Positions 44,197 to 53,223 of a stretch of DNA of 64,000 bases are shown here, piece after piece; within the stretch, counting starts at the first letter, position 1, and the number at the start of each line of letters is the position of its first letter. The position numbers and the translations under genes are program-made. A model generated the notes under the pieces. That model was not told where the DNA came from. It searched no databases and saw only the letters and a program-made list of their open reading frames with translations. Origin of the DNA: Nocardia anaemiae NBRC 100462 (GTDB lineage: Bacteria > Actinomycetota > Actinomycetes > Mycobacteriales > Mycobacteriaceae); assembly GCF_001612725.1 (NCBI RefSeq), contig NZ_BDAZ01000061.1:34539-98538 (forward strand). The letters are read 5' to 3'.

Positions 44197-44223
44197 GGTA
44201 CAGGCCTTCGGCGGGCCTGTACC
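44197..44223. terminator. Bidirectional terminator hairpin
   Basis: GGTACAGGCC (44197-44206) and GGCCTGTACC (44214-44223) form a perfect 10-bp stem with loop TTCGGCG. It lies directly after the hydrolase stop and three bases from the stop of the convergent GGDEF gene, so it serves both. Confidence 0.85.
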
Positions 44224-44226
44224 GGA

Positions 44227-45189
44227 TCAGCCTGCGACGGCCTTGATTTCGGGTTGCTCGGAGTCGGCGAGGGCGAAGCGGCGTCCGCCCGCGGTCTTCG
44301 CCGAATACATCGCGCGATCGGCGCGACGAAGCAGATCGGTGAAATCGCAGGAGTCGCCCGGTGGACAGTAGGCGGTACCGACACTGGCCGAGACCGGCAC
44401 CGGACCGGCCGTCGACCACACCGGATCCCGCAGTGCCGCCACGATCCGGTGCGCGATCTCGCCGAGCGTGTTGTGCAGCGGGTTGGTGGCGAGCACGAAT
44501 TCGTCACCGCCGTAACGGCAGATGACCGTATCCGGCGGGCAGATCTCACGCAGCCTGCGGGCCAGTTCGACGAGTACCTCGTCGCCGACGGCATGTCCGT
44601 AGTTGTCGTTGATCTGCTTGAACCGGTCCAGGTCGATCAGCAGCAGACCGACGCCGCGGTTCGGGTCCGCCGTCATCAGCCGCACCTTGTCCTGCAGCAG
44701 CGTCCGGTTGGCCAGATCGGTGAGCGCGTCATGGGTTGCCTCGTGCCGCAGCCGATGCTGTAGCGCGGCGATCTCCTGCACCCGCAATGAGACCGCGGCC
44801 GAAATGTGTTGCTCCTGCTGGGCAAGCGCCCGCTCCTGCAGTGCCTGGGCATAGCTGTCGATGGCCTGACTGGCGACCAGCGGCCAGCGCGTCGCCACCA
44901 GCGACCCGGGCGCCCCCGCTGGGAAGCCGAGCAGCCAGCGGGTGGCCTGGGCCAGCATTCTGGTGCGCTCGAAGGGCGCTTCGACCAGTCGCGCACCCAA
45001 GTCCCGCGCCGCGGGCACCGGGAAGGGCTCGGATCTGGCCAGGAACAGCAGCCGCTCGATGATGTCGACCAATACCGGCTGCAACTGTTGTGGTGACGCG
45101 TGTGATCCCGGTTCCGCGCAGACCGCACGCGCCCACGCGCCTGCCATCTGCGCTACGGGTGGCTCGATATCCGCAGACATCGCACTCAC
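44227..45189 (-). CDS. Diguanylate cyclase (GGDEF domain)
   Basis: A soluble 320-residue enzyme making cyclic di-GMP from two GTP. The C-terminal domain (about 155-310) has DALTDLANRTLL, LLLIDLDRFKQINDNYGHAVGD and an intact CRYGGDEFV active loop. No RxxD inhibitory site appears just before it. The N-terminal 140 residues are helical without membrane segments or a named sensor, with a coiled linker (ALQERALAQQEQHISAAVSLRVQEIAALQHRL). The start is GTG 45189 or ATG 45180. No EAL phosphodiesterase gene is near. Confidence 0.9.
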   Translation of the reverse strand: MSAMSADIEPPVAQMAGAWARAVCAEPGSHASPQQLQPVLVDIIERLLFLARSEPFPVPAARDLGARLVEAPFERTRMLAQATRWLLGFPAGAPGSLVATRWPLVASQAIDSYAQALQERALAQQEQHISAAVSLRVQEIAALQHRLRHEATHDALTDLANRTLLQDKVRLMTADPNRGVGLLLIDLDRFKQINDNYGHAVGDEVLVELARRLREICPPDTVICRYGGDEFVLATNPLHNTLGEIAHRIVAALRDPVWSTAGPVPVSASVGTAYCPPGDSCDFTDLLRRADRAMYSAKTAGGRRFALADSEQPEIKAVAG

Positions 45190-45693
45190 CCGCCACGGGT
45201 GATGTCGGTACCCGGGTGTCCTGTTCCCACGCAGGCGCCGGCGTCACCCCGATCGTTCCCACTGCTATGCGGTTGTGTCCACCTCGCTTGGTGCACGCTC
45301 ACCGCCCCCTTTCCAGATACCCCCGTCCGGCAAAAAGGATCCTAGCAAGCCACTCGGCACTGAAAAACGCCGTTTTATAACGAGTTATCGGTCCCTCGCG
45401 AATGGCGATCGGGTATGTGATCGCAGTCGCACCGCCGGTGTTACACATCAATTTTGTTCGCCGGGAAGTCGCGGACCGACACGCCGACAGCACGCCGAAA
45501 GGGGAGGTTTCCGGCCCGCTCGCCAGCTCGGCGCGATTGGTGATAGCGATCTGCTACCGTCGGTGGCGGGGATTGGCTGGACAACGGCCCCGCTGAGCGG
45601 TTCGGTGGGGGCTGATTGGCGTATCCGAGGTCCCATTCGGTACAGTCGGTTCGCACACGACATCGTGGCGATCCCATCAGATGTCGTATGCCT
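45190..45693 (+). promoter_or_regulatory. Intergenic region with probable tRNA promoter
   Basis: About 500 bases without a supported gene. The GGDEF promoter should lie at the left; the stretch around 45335-45400 (GAAAAACGCCGTTTTATAACGAGTTAT) is unusually A/T-rich for this genome. Before the tRNAs TTGGCG (45616-45621) and TACAGT (45641-45646), 19 bases apart, form the best promoter candidate. Confidence 0.4.
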
Positions 45694-45767
<74 letters not shown>

Positions 45768-45811
45768 CGCAGGATTCATCCTCGTCGGCACCGTCTTTCG
45801 CCGCGAGGTCA

Positions 45812-45885
45812 CGGGGTGTAGCGCAGCTTGGTAGCGCATCCGCTTTGGGAGCGGAGGGTCGCAGGTTCAAATCCTGTCACCCCGA
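45812..45885 (+). tRNA. tRNA-Pro (UGG)
   Basis: A complete cloverleaf: acceptor CGGGGTG/CACCCCG, D arm GCGC...GCGC, anticodon stem CCGCT/AGCGG with TTTGGGA-type loop (anticodon TGG), and T arm CAGG-TTCAAAT-CCTG. The bases after the discriminator are CAG, so CCA is not encoded, unlike the neighbouring tRNA-Gly. The Gly-Pro tRNA pair also neighbours this locus in mycobacteria. Confidence 0.95.
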
Positions 45886-45893
45886 CAGCATCA

Positions 45894-45929
45894 GCAGGTC
45901 CGAGGCCCTTTCGAGCCTCGCGGACCTGC
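45894..45929 (+). terminator. Terminator after the tRNA pair
   Basis: GCAGGTCCGAGGC (45894-45906) pairs with GCCTCGCGGACCTGC (45915-45929) in a 13-bp stem with a two-base bulge and loop CCTTTCGA. It starts nine bases after tRNA-Pro. Confidence 0.8.
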
Positions 45930-45976
45930 GGGCTGACACTGTTTCAGCCTGTCCCAGTTGATGTTTCACCGCCTCG

Positions 45977-46126
45977 GCGCCGTACTTCTCGGAAGCTGCA
46001 CGGCATGACCCGTGCGAAGGTCGAATCCGACACCCGCCGCCAGCGTGGGCGAAAGCTGCTCGCCTCGAGCGGTGTTCCGTCGCGGCCGATGAAGACCAGG
46101 CGTCCGGTGACGGACCGAGTGGTTTG
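45977..46126 (-). pseudogene. Possible tyrosine-recombinase (integrase) fragment
   Basis: A minus-strand reading frame includes GRLVFIGRDGTPLEASSFRP then RWRRVSD, which resembles the segment before the HxLR box of phage-type integrases (LVFT..G.PL....FRR.W). Downstream MPCSFREVRRRGGE might be a decayed helix of the same domain. The catalytic Arg, His and Tyr are not recoverable. The location right after a tRNA-Pro gene is where integrases often lie. The call is tentative. Confidence 0.35.
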
Positions 46127-46635
46127 CTGACAGTCGCACCAGCAGTTAGCCAGCACTTCGCCGGGCGCGCTCCGCTGCCGAACAAGGGCGATACTTGTCG
46201 CCCAAGGTGCCTCCAATCTCGGCCACGAACCGTTGGGAGCCTTCTACCCTGCATGGCTGCCACTGGCGCCCGGCGCCGATCCGCAACTCGACGCGGTCCC
46301 GTTCTACGCCGGATCGGCAGGCGCCGAGTGGGCGCATCGCGAAGCCGACGCGGATGCGGCGGTTCGACTTCCCATGGGTGCGAATACAGGTCGAGCATCC
46401 GGGCCGCTGTTGTCGGCAGAATAGTGGTCGAGGAGCCCGTCCACTTCGGGCCGGGCGCGCCATCTGCGCGCGACGCCCACTCATGTCTGCGGTGTGCCCG
46501 CATACCTAGGTAATGAACTCCGCTGTTTCCGTGGCAGCACCCGATGTCCATGCCTCCCCTATCTGGGAATACTGAACCGACGTGCAGACAAGTCGCATCT
46601 GCCTGGAGGGAACGGGTGGGGTGGAGGGCGGTGTG
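46127..46635 (+). other. Decayed region without an intact gene
   Basis: Between the integrase-like fragment and the next gene no complete gene is supported. One plus-strand frame from 46203 to the stop at 46424 has coding-like third positions and reads GAFYPAWLPLAPGADPQLDA and later AGSAGAEWAHREADADAAVR. It lacks a start, and I do not recognise the family. This looks like the remains of gene turnover next to the tRNAs. Confidence 0.35.
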
Positions 46636-47742
46636 ATGATTCCGTGGGCGACGGTGGAGACGTTGGCACCGCAGATCCTGTCCGTGGCTTCGGTGGGCGA
46701 AGTGCCGCGTAATTTCGCCAGTTGTGACCGTGTGGTGCAGCGATTGCTGGGGAAGACTCCGGCGCTCTACGACACGCTCACGACCCGCGATATCACCGGG
46801 ATGATCCGCTTGGTGCATCTGCGGGCCGAGGATATGGATCTGACGATCCCGACCCGGGCCGGGGCACACAAGCTGTTGCTGCGGCCGGTACTCGGTCCGG
46901 GCGGCGATGTGCACGCGGTGCGGTTGTGGCTCGGTCCCGCCGCCGCGCCGATTCCCCCATTGCGCCCGGCGGTCGGTCTGATCTGGGAACTCGATACGCA
47001 GCTGATCCACCAGCCCATCGGCCTTCGGCGGCTATGCGGTGTCGAGGCCGAAGAGTACGTGCCACGACGTTCCATTGCCGAACTGTTCCATCGGATTTCG
47101 AAATTCGATCGACATGTGGAGGTGCTCGATCTGCTCTATGGTCCGGTGCCGGGTCAGAAGCTCCAGTTCGACGCGATCGTGACCAGTGGGTCCGCACGAC
47201 GCGGACAATGGCGGATCACCATGCGTGCTCGCGATGACGAACGTACCCGCGGCGCCTGGTTGTTGATCGAAGACGTGACCTCGGACCCCATGCCTTCGAT
47301 GGCGCCGACCCTAGATCACATCGGATTGCGGGAAGCCCACCGCCGCGCCGGAACCCATTTGGCCATCGTGCAACTCGAGCACGCCACTATCGCCCATTGG
47401 CTCACCGAGCCTGCCCCCTGGGTCCGGTGGGATTACCTGTTCCGGCCGGTCGATGTGTTCCATCCCGGTGATCGTGCTCGATTGGCCGACCTCGGCGGCG
47501 GGCTCACCTCCGGTGATGCGGCGGAAGTTACCGTCCGCACATTGAACTACCAGGGCGGATACACACCGACATCATTGGTGCTCTATCCGTATCCCGGATA
47601 TTCGGTTCGCCCGCTCACCATCGCCCAACTCGTCCACGTCGGCGACGATCTGCCGATTGCGCAACCGAGCGATCCGGTCGGCTACGACGAACAACTGTGG
47701 CGCTGTCGGTCCAACCTGATGGCACATATCCCGGCTCACTGA
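46636..47742 (+). CDS. PAS/GAF-like sensory protein (DUF5593-like)
   Basis: A 368-residue soluble protein from ATG 46636 behind GGAGGG. It appears to consist of two sensory-type modules. The first contains IPWATVETLAPQILSVASVG and VHLRAEDMDLTIPTRAGAHKLLLRPV. The second contains PIGLRRLCGVEAEEYVPRRSIAELFHRISKFDR, PAS-like in its spacing. The match to DUF5593/PAS proteins of nocardiae and mycobacteria is from memory. No output domain is visible. The ExxR-less P450 gene begins 165 bases downstream in the same direction and could be its partner. Confidence 0.6.
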   Translation: MIPWATVETLAPQILSVASVGEVPRNFASCDRVVQRLLGKTPALYDTLTTRDITGMIRLVHLRAEDMDLTIPTRAGAHKLLLRPVLGPGGDVHAVRLWLGPAAAPIPPLRPAVGLIWELDTQLIHQPIGLRRLCGVEAEEYVPRRSIAELFHRISKFDRHVEVLDLLYGPVPGQKLQFDAIVTSGSARRGQWRITMRARDDERTRGAWLLIEDVTSDPMPSMAPTLDHIGLREAHRRAGTHLAIVQLEHATIAHWLTEPAPWVRWDYLFRPVDVFHPGDRARLADLGGGLTSGDAAEVTVRTLNYQGGYTPTSLVLYPYPGYSVRPLTIAQLVHVGDDLPIAQPSDPVGYDEQLWRCRSNLMAHIPAH

Positions 47743-47907
47743 CCGCCGGGTGGGGACCGGGCATCGGTAGTGACCGACCGGTGCTGGCTGGGCGGCAGTG
47801 CCGAAATGCGCACGGATCTACCGATGTTCGGGACATACCTATTGGGAAATCGTTACCGCGACCCACCACTTGCCTGTGTGACATGGCCAGCGTTTGGAGT
47901 TTCGCTT

Positions 47908-49149
47908 TTGAACACGCAACAGCAGCCCGATACCGGTCCGGTTCCGCACCACGTGTCGCCCGCTGGGGGCGATGGTGACTACGTCCCGATGTATTCTCCG
48001 GAATTCGCCGCCGATCCACACACGGCTTATCGGCAGATGCGCAGCCGCTACGGCGCGATGGCGCCGGTGGAACTCGCGCCAGGAGTGCCCGCAACCCTGG
48101 TGCTCGACTACTACACCGCAGTGCGCATCTTGAACGATCCAGAGCATTTCCCTGCCGATCCGCGCGGCTGGCAGCAGACGATACCCATCGAATGTCCGGT
48201 GCGGCCAATACTGGAGTGGCGTCCGAATGCGCTGCGCAGTGCCGGTAACGAACACACCCGCTATCGGCAAGCTATCGCCGCGGCCATCGATGGGGCCGAT
48301 CTGCATGCCCTGCATGCCACTGTGGAGTCCATTGCGGTACCGCTGATCGAGGCCTTCAACTCCTCCGATACGGCGGACCTGATCAGCCAATACGCCTTAC
48401 CGCTCGCATTCGGCGCGATCAACGCGATGCTGGGCTGCCCACCGGAGATCGGTCAGCGGGTCGCACAGGCGACTGCCGCGATCTTCGATGGGGTCGACGC
48501 CGAACAAGGCAACAAGATGCTCAGCGATGCCTTGCTGGACCTGATCGCCTTGAAACGAGCCGAACCCGGCGATGACATCACCACGCGACTAATCGCACAT
48601 CCCACCCGACTCGACGAGTCGGAGTTGATTCATCAGCTCGTCATCCTGTACGGCGCGGGAATCGAACCGCAACAGAATCTGATCGCCAATACGCTGCTGC
48701 TGATGCTCACCGACGAGCGGTTCGCGGGAAATGTGTTGGGCGGCAGCCTATCGACCCGGGACGCACTCGACGAGGTCTTGTTCGCCGACCCGCCGATGGC
48801 CAATTTTTGCGTCACGTATCCACGACAACCGATTCTGTCCAGCAATATCTGGCTGCCCGCCAATGAACCGGTCGTGATCAGCATGGCCGCCTGCAACAAC
48901 GATCCGACGATCAGCAGCGGTGAGTATCTCGGCAATCGTTCGCACCTGGCATGGGGTGCTGGACCACACGCCTGCCCGGCGCGAACCGCGGCCTATCTGA
49001 TCGCCCAAGATGCCATCGATCAACTTCTCGACGCCCTGCCCGATCTGACGCTGGCCGTGCCGGTCGATGAACTGAGCTGGCGGCCCGGCCCGTTCCACCG
49101 TGCTCTTGCCGCCCTACCCGTGGCACTCCGGGTGTCGACTACGCGCTGA
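47908..49149 (+). CDS. Atypical cytochrome P450 lacking ExxR (CYP157/conservon-like)
   Basis: A 413-residue protein. The heme-thiolate loop is recognisable (SHLAWGAGPHACPARTAA). Two normally invariant parts are changed: the K-helix ExxR position reads DEVLFADPP, with Phe for Arg, and the I-helix reads YGAGIEPQQNLI, without the A/G-Gx-x-T oxygen-activation Thr. Conservon P450s of Streptomyces (CYP157 family) also lack ExxR. TTG 47908 follows GGAG by eight bases and gives a normal P450 length. No ferredoxin gene is near. A signalling or non-oxygenase role is plausible. Confidence 0.85.
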   Translation: MNTQQQPDTGPVPHHVSPAGGDGDYVPMYSPEFAADPHTAYRQMRSRYGAMAPVELAPGVPATLVLDYYTAVRILNDPEHFPADPRGWQQTIPIECPVRPILEWRPNALRSAGNEHTRYRQAIAAAIDGADLHALHATVESIAVPLIEAFNSSDTADLISQYALPLAFGAINAMLGCPPEIGQRVAQATAAIFDGVDAEQGNKMLSDALLDLIALKRAEPGDDITTRLIAHPTRLDESELIHQLVILYGAGIEPQQNLIANTLLLMLTDERFAGNVLGGSLSTRDALDEVLFADPPMANFCVTYPRQPILSSNIWLPANEPVVISMAACNNDPTISSGEYLGNRSHLAWGAGPHACPARTAAYLIAQDAIDQLLDALPDLTLAVPVDELSWRPGPFHRALAALPVALRVSTTR

Positions 49150-49209
49150 CCGCGTTCGGGGTGACCCGCACGCGCTCATTGGGGTTTCGACATAGCCATC
49201 GGGGTCCGG

Positions 49210-50412
49210 TTATTCCGTTGGCGCCGCCGCGGCGAATTTCGCCATATTCGCTGGGCGGACAAAGGTTTCGGCGAATGCGTCGGCCAGTGCCGTGTCATCC
49301 TGTGCGGCCATCATCAGTTCCTGGACGGCCGGTGGCGGGTCGAGCACTGCCATCGTCCAGCGTGCCGCGGGATGGGCGACCGCGGTCAGCCATGGCTGTG
49401 CCGCCGATGTCATCCAGGCTCGGTCGAACGGGCCGGTGGGATTGCCCAGGATCGCCGCGCTGTACTGGGCGGCGCAGTGCGCGGCGTTGTTGGCGCCCTG
49501 TGCACCGCCGGGATCCATCCGGCACACGACATCGCCGCCGCCGAGTACGAGGGCGCCGGAGGGCAGTGTGGCGATCGGCTCGCGCATGGTCGGCGGTACG
49601 GCGCCGACCAGAGTCGCACCACCGTCGGTCAATTCGGCATTGCGATACCGATCGGCAAGTGCCGCAGGCAGATACCGTTGCAGGAGCTGCACGGCCCGCG
49701 GCAGTCGCTCGGCCGGGTCGCTTTGCGCGAAAACGTCCAGTCCGCAGCCGGGCAATCCCTCGAAAAGCAGTATTTCGCAGCGCCTTTCCTGTCCGGGCGG
49801 ACCGGTAAGTCCCGGATAGGAGATGATTTCGCCGTGGCCGGGAAGGGCTGTGTAGCTGCCGAGGCCATCCGGATCGGGCTCGACGCCATCGAGGTACAGC
49901 ACCGACAGTCGACGCATCGGCTCGGTCGGAACAGACCAGTTCGGGTCGGCGGGGAAGTATGCCGCGAGGTCACGCGAGGCTCGAGTGACGACGGTCAGAT
50001 CGTATTCGGCCGCCCGCCGATCCAGTTGTGGCACAGACAGTTCGGCGATCTCCAGATCACCGCCCGTAGCCGCGAAGTCGGCGAGCCAGCGGGCGAACAC
50101 TGTCCGCTGGTCGACGCTCTGCGCTGGTTCGCTGAAGCGTCCGGCCCACCCGGACACCAGATTGCGGTCGATGACCAAACTGAACCGGATGCCTTGGATC
50201 CGGGGCGCGCTCGAGCGCCAAATACCCAGTCCCGCTCGGGTTTCGAGGTCCAGCGTTGGCGCGAATTTCACCTGAGTGCTGGTCACCGAGCCCGACAGCA
50301 CCGTGGCCGCGTCGCGATCGGTCACCACGGTGACCGGGATGCCGCTGTGCCGCAGCCGCAGTGCCAGCGGTAGGCCACACTCACCAGCGCCGAGTATCTG
50401 AATTCCGCGCAT
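49210..50412 (-). CDS. FAD-dependent monooxygenase, styrene/indole monooxygenase (StyA) type
   Basis: A 400-residue flavoprotein of the group E monooxygenase kind. The FAD-binding start is IQILGAGECGLPLALRLRHSGIPVTVVTDRD, and the later FAD contact is LVLGGGDVVCRMDPGGAQGANNAAHCA. The central SSAPRIQGIRFSLVIDRNLVSGWAGRFSEPAQSVDQR matches StyA proteins. These need reduced FAD from a separate reductase (StyB), which is not encoded nearby. ATG 50412 is seven bases after GGAAGG. It is divergent from the LuxR regulator gene, which may control it. Confidence 0.85.
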   Translation of the reverse strand: MRGIQILGAGECGLPLALRLRHSGIPVTVVTDRDAATVLSGSVTSTQVKFAPTLDLETRAGLGIWRSSAPRIQGIRFSLVIDRNLVSGWAGRFSEPAQSVDQRTVFARWLADFAATGGDLEIAELSVPQLDRRAAEYDLTVVTRASRDLAAYFPADPNWSVPTEPMRRLSVLYLDGVEPDPDGLGSYTALPGHGEIISYPGLTGPPGQERRCEILLFEGLPGCGLDVFAQSDPAERLPRAVQLLQRYLPAALADRYRNAELTDGGATLVGAVPPTMREPIATLPSGALVLGGGDVVCRMDPGGAQGANNAAHCAAQYSAAILGNPTGPFDRAWMTSAAQPWLTAVAHPAARWTMAVLDPPPAVQELMMAAQDDTALADAFAETFVRPANMAKFAAAAPTE

Positions 50413-50559
50413 GTGCAATCCTTCCGATGGTGAATTCGCCGTTGTCAGCTTCGCGACATAGGTAGGTCACGTACATCGGGTGAAACGACGGAGGTTTTCG
50501 GCCGCGGCGACGCCGGATACTGGCTGTTCGGCGCCGACCGGCTGACTACTGTGCTCACT

Positions 50560-53160
50560 ATGACCGGGCGATATTCATCGAGCCTCGGATCACTGCCGAG
50601 AGCTGACAGTGATTTCGTCGGACGCGAACAGGAACTGGACAAGATCGCGACGTTGCTGCTGGATTCGGTGCCCCTGATCACCTTGATCGGATCGGGAGGC
50701 ATCGGCAAGACCCGCCTTGCCACCGAGGCGGTACACCGCTATCACAAGGCTCGTCGGGTTCCGGTCCATTGGGTTCGGCTGGCCCGGCTGGCCAGCGGGG
50801 CCGATATATCGGCGGTCGAGGACGAGGTCGCGCAGGCGATCGTCGACGCCGATTTCTCTGATCGATCGGTACGGGCCGCACTGGTCGACACCCTCACCCG
50901 TTCCGACGCCGTGCACAATCGACTGCAGACGGTCCTGGTGATGGATAATTGCGAGCACGTCCTGGACGGGTCTGGGCGATTGATCGCCGAATTACTCGAC
51001 GCGGTGCCGGGTTTGACGGTGCTGGCCACCAGTCGCGAGGCGGTCGGCTGGGTCGATGAGCATTTGGTGCCGATCGGTTCCTTGCCTCGGAGAGAAGCGC
51101 TGCGGCTGTTCCGCAAGCGAGCCGAGCTCACTGGGCGGCCCATCGCCGATGATCAACTAGAGCTTGCCGATTCCATCTGCCGACATTTGGACAACCACCC
51201 GCTCTACATCCGGCTGGCCGCCGCCCGCCTTCGGCGCGAACCGTTGCCGATGATTCTGCGCGACCTCAGCGGCGAAGCCAGCGATCGGCGGTTGCGGTGG
51301 TCGCATGGTCCGCGCGTCGGCACCGAGGAACGGCATCGTGGCATCCAGGATGTCATCGCTTGGTCTTACGACCTGTGCACGGACCAGGAACGCCTGCTCT
51401 TCGATCGGATGTCGGTCTTCGCCGCAGGCTACGACGTGGATCCCGACGACGAGGCCGCCGATACGTCCGTTCTCGATGTCGGCGCGGAACTGGATGCCAT
51501 CGAGGGTGTTTGCGCCGATGTCGACACCGGTGGCGGCGACCCGGAAGTCGGCATCGCGACGGACGAGGTCGAGGGTCTCTTGGAGCGGTTGGCGGATCAG
51601 TCTTTGGTGTCGGTCCACCTGACTTCCGACACCGTCCGCTATTCGCTGCTGGAGAGCTTTCGGGTATTCGCTCAGCAGCGATTGCGCGAGCGCTCGGCGG
51701 GCTCCGAATGGGAGCGATTGACCGCTCGGCATCGACGCTATTACCGCGACAAAGTCATGCGGGCCTGCGCCGAATGGTTGAGCCCGGCGGAACAGGATCT
51801 GCTCGATTGGGCGCGGGCGGCTTGGGACAACCTGCTCTGCGCGATCGATGGGAGTCTCACCGACCCGAGGGAATCGGTGATCGGATTGGAAATCGCCGTC
51901 GGCTTGATCTCATTGCGCGTTCCCTTCATCAAGGGGTCGCTACGCGAGTCTCGGCGTTGGGCCGAACGAACATTGGCGGCGACGCGCGAACTCGACCCAC
52001 AACCCATCGAACTCCAGATATCGGCAATGGCCATGATCGGGTGGATCAGCATGTGCCAAGGTGTGCACGCCGACGCCGAGCGCATCCTCGACGAGTGTGT
52101 CGCCGCGTGCGTGACCGATCCAACGGCACGGGCGAACTGGCGGCATACCTTCGAGCTCGATCTGCCCGCGTCCGTCGAGTTCACCCGTGGTACCGAACTG
52201 ATGCTGGTGCAGGGGGACGCGCGTGCGGTGTCGGTGCTCGGGAACGCGCGCCAGAAATTCGCCGCCCGTGGCGATCTCGGTGGTGCGGCCATGAGCGAGC
52301 TGTTCGAGGCTCTGGCCGCCGGTTTCGGTGGCACCGCGGCACAGGCCATGGAGATTGCCCGGCGTCATCTCGACAACACCACCGCGGCCGGGGCGTGCTG
52401 GGCGAAATCATGGGCCGAATTGGCGTGGGCGATTGCCCTGACCAAATATGGAGACCCGGAGGAAGCGCTTGTCGTCGGGCGGTCCGCGTTGGCGGATCAG
52501 GTCGTGATGCGCGACCAATGGGGCGCCCTCTGGGCGGTGCATATCCGGATGTGGACGCTCGCGCGCATGTCGGGCGATGCGCGGACCGCGGACGGGACTG
52601 TCTCGGAACAGGTGATTGCCCGGGCCACCGAAATCGCACTGCTCGGCGGCGGAGTCGCCACCTGGCGGCAGCGGTTGGGCGTGAACATAGCGAACCTGCG
52701 GCCGTTCGAAACCGAAACCGACAACGCAATGGACATCGCACGGGATGTGCTCGGACAGGAGCTGTTCGAAGCCACGCAGCGCGAGGGTGCCATGCTGCGG
52801 CCGGAGCACGATGAGGTGGCGCGGCTGGCGTTGGGCACGTGGTCGCTGGACAAGCTGGAGGTGGACCATCCCATCCGGCGCGGCCGCCCGTCGCCATGGC
52901 AGGAACTGTCGACCGCCGAGCAGGAGGTCGCGACGCTCGCGGCGGCGGGCTGGACCAATACGGCGATCGCGGCCAGACGCGGCAATTCGTTCAAAACGAT
53001 AGATGCACAGATGATCTCGATCTTCCAGAAGCTGATGATCACATCGCGAGCCGACATCATCGGGTTCGTGCCCGCGGACCGGCGAAACGAGGTCACGAAT
53101 GCGTCCGCGCGTCGACCGAAACCTACGCGCCCCGGGCCGAAACCCGAGCGCGGCCGCTGA
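50560..53160 (+). CDS. LuxR family regulator with NB-ARC (STAND) ATPase domain
   Basis: An 866-residue regulator. Residues about 20-330 form a STAND/NB-ARC ATPase with FVGREQELDKIATLL, Walker A LIGSGGIGKTRL, Walker B VLVMDNCEHVLD and sensor VLATSREAVG. A long TPR-like helical region follows. The C-terminus (about 785-845) is a LuxR/GerE helix-turn-helix (LSTAEQEVATLAAAGWTNTAIAARRGNSFKTIDAQMISIFQKL), with a slightly divergent recognition helix. ATG 50560 has no clear ribosome site; TACTGT eight bases upstream may start a leaderless mRNA. The divergent FAD monooxygenase is a candidate target. Confidence 0.88.
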   Translation: MTGRYSSSLGSLPRADSDFVGREQELDKIATLLLDSVPLITLIGSGGIGKTRLATEAVHRYHKARRVPVHWVRLARLASGADISAVEDEVAQAIVDADFSDRSVRAALVDTLTRSDAVHNRLQTVLVMDNCEHVLDGSGRLIAELLDAVPGLTVLATSREAVGWVDEHLVPIGSLPRREALRLFRKRAELTGRPIADDQLELADSICRHLDNHPLYIRLAAARLRREPLPMILRDLSGEASDRRLRWSHGPRVGTEERHRGIQDVIAWSYDLCTDQERLLFDRMSVFAAGYDVDPDDEAADTSVLDVGAELDAIEGVCADVDTGGGDPEVGIATDEVEGLLERLADQSLVSVHLTSDTVRYSLLESFRVFAQQRLRERSAGSEWERLTARHRRYYRDKVMRACAEWLSPAEQDLLDWARAAWDNLLCAIDGSLTDPRESVIGLEIAVGLISLRVPFIKGSLRESRRWAERTLAATRELDPQPIELQISAMAMIGWISMCQGVHADAERILDECVAACVTDPTARANWRHTFELDLPASVEFTRGTELMLVQGDARAVSVLGNARQKFAARGDLGGAAMSELFEALAAGFGGTAAQAMEIARRHLDNTTAAGACWAKSWAELAWAIALTKYGDPEEALVVGRSALADQVVMRDQWGALWAVHIRMWTLARMSGDARTADGTVSEQVIARATEIALLGGGVATWRQRLGVNIANLRPFETETDNAMDIARDVLGQELFEATQREGAMLRPEHDEVARLALGTWSLDKLEVDHPIRRGRPSPWQELSTAEQEVATLAAAGWTNTAIAARRGNSFKTIDAQMISIFQKLMITSRADIIGFVPADRRNEVTNASARRPKPTRPGPKPERGR

Positions 53161-53223
53161 TCGGCGACAGCGTGAGGCGATGTCGCGGGCGGCCCGTCGG
53201 GCGGCGCGGCATAGTGTGGAGCC

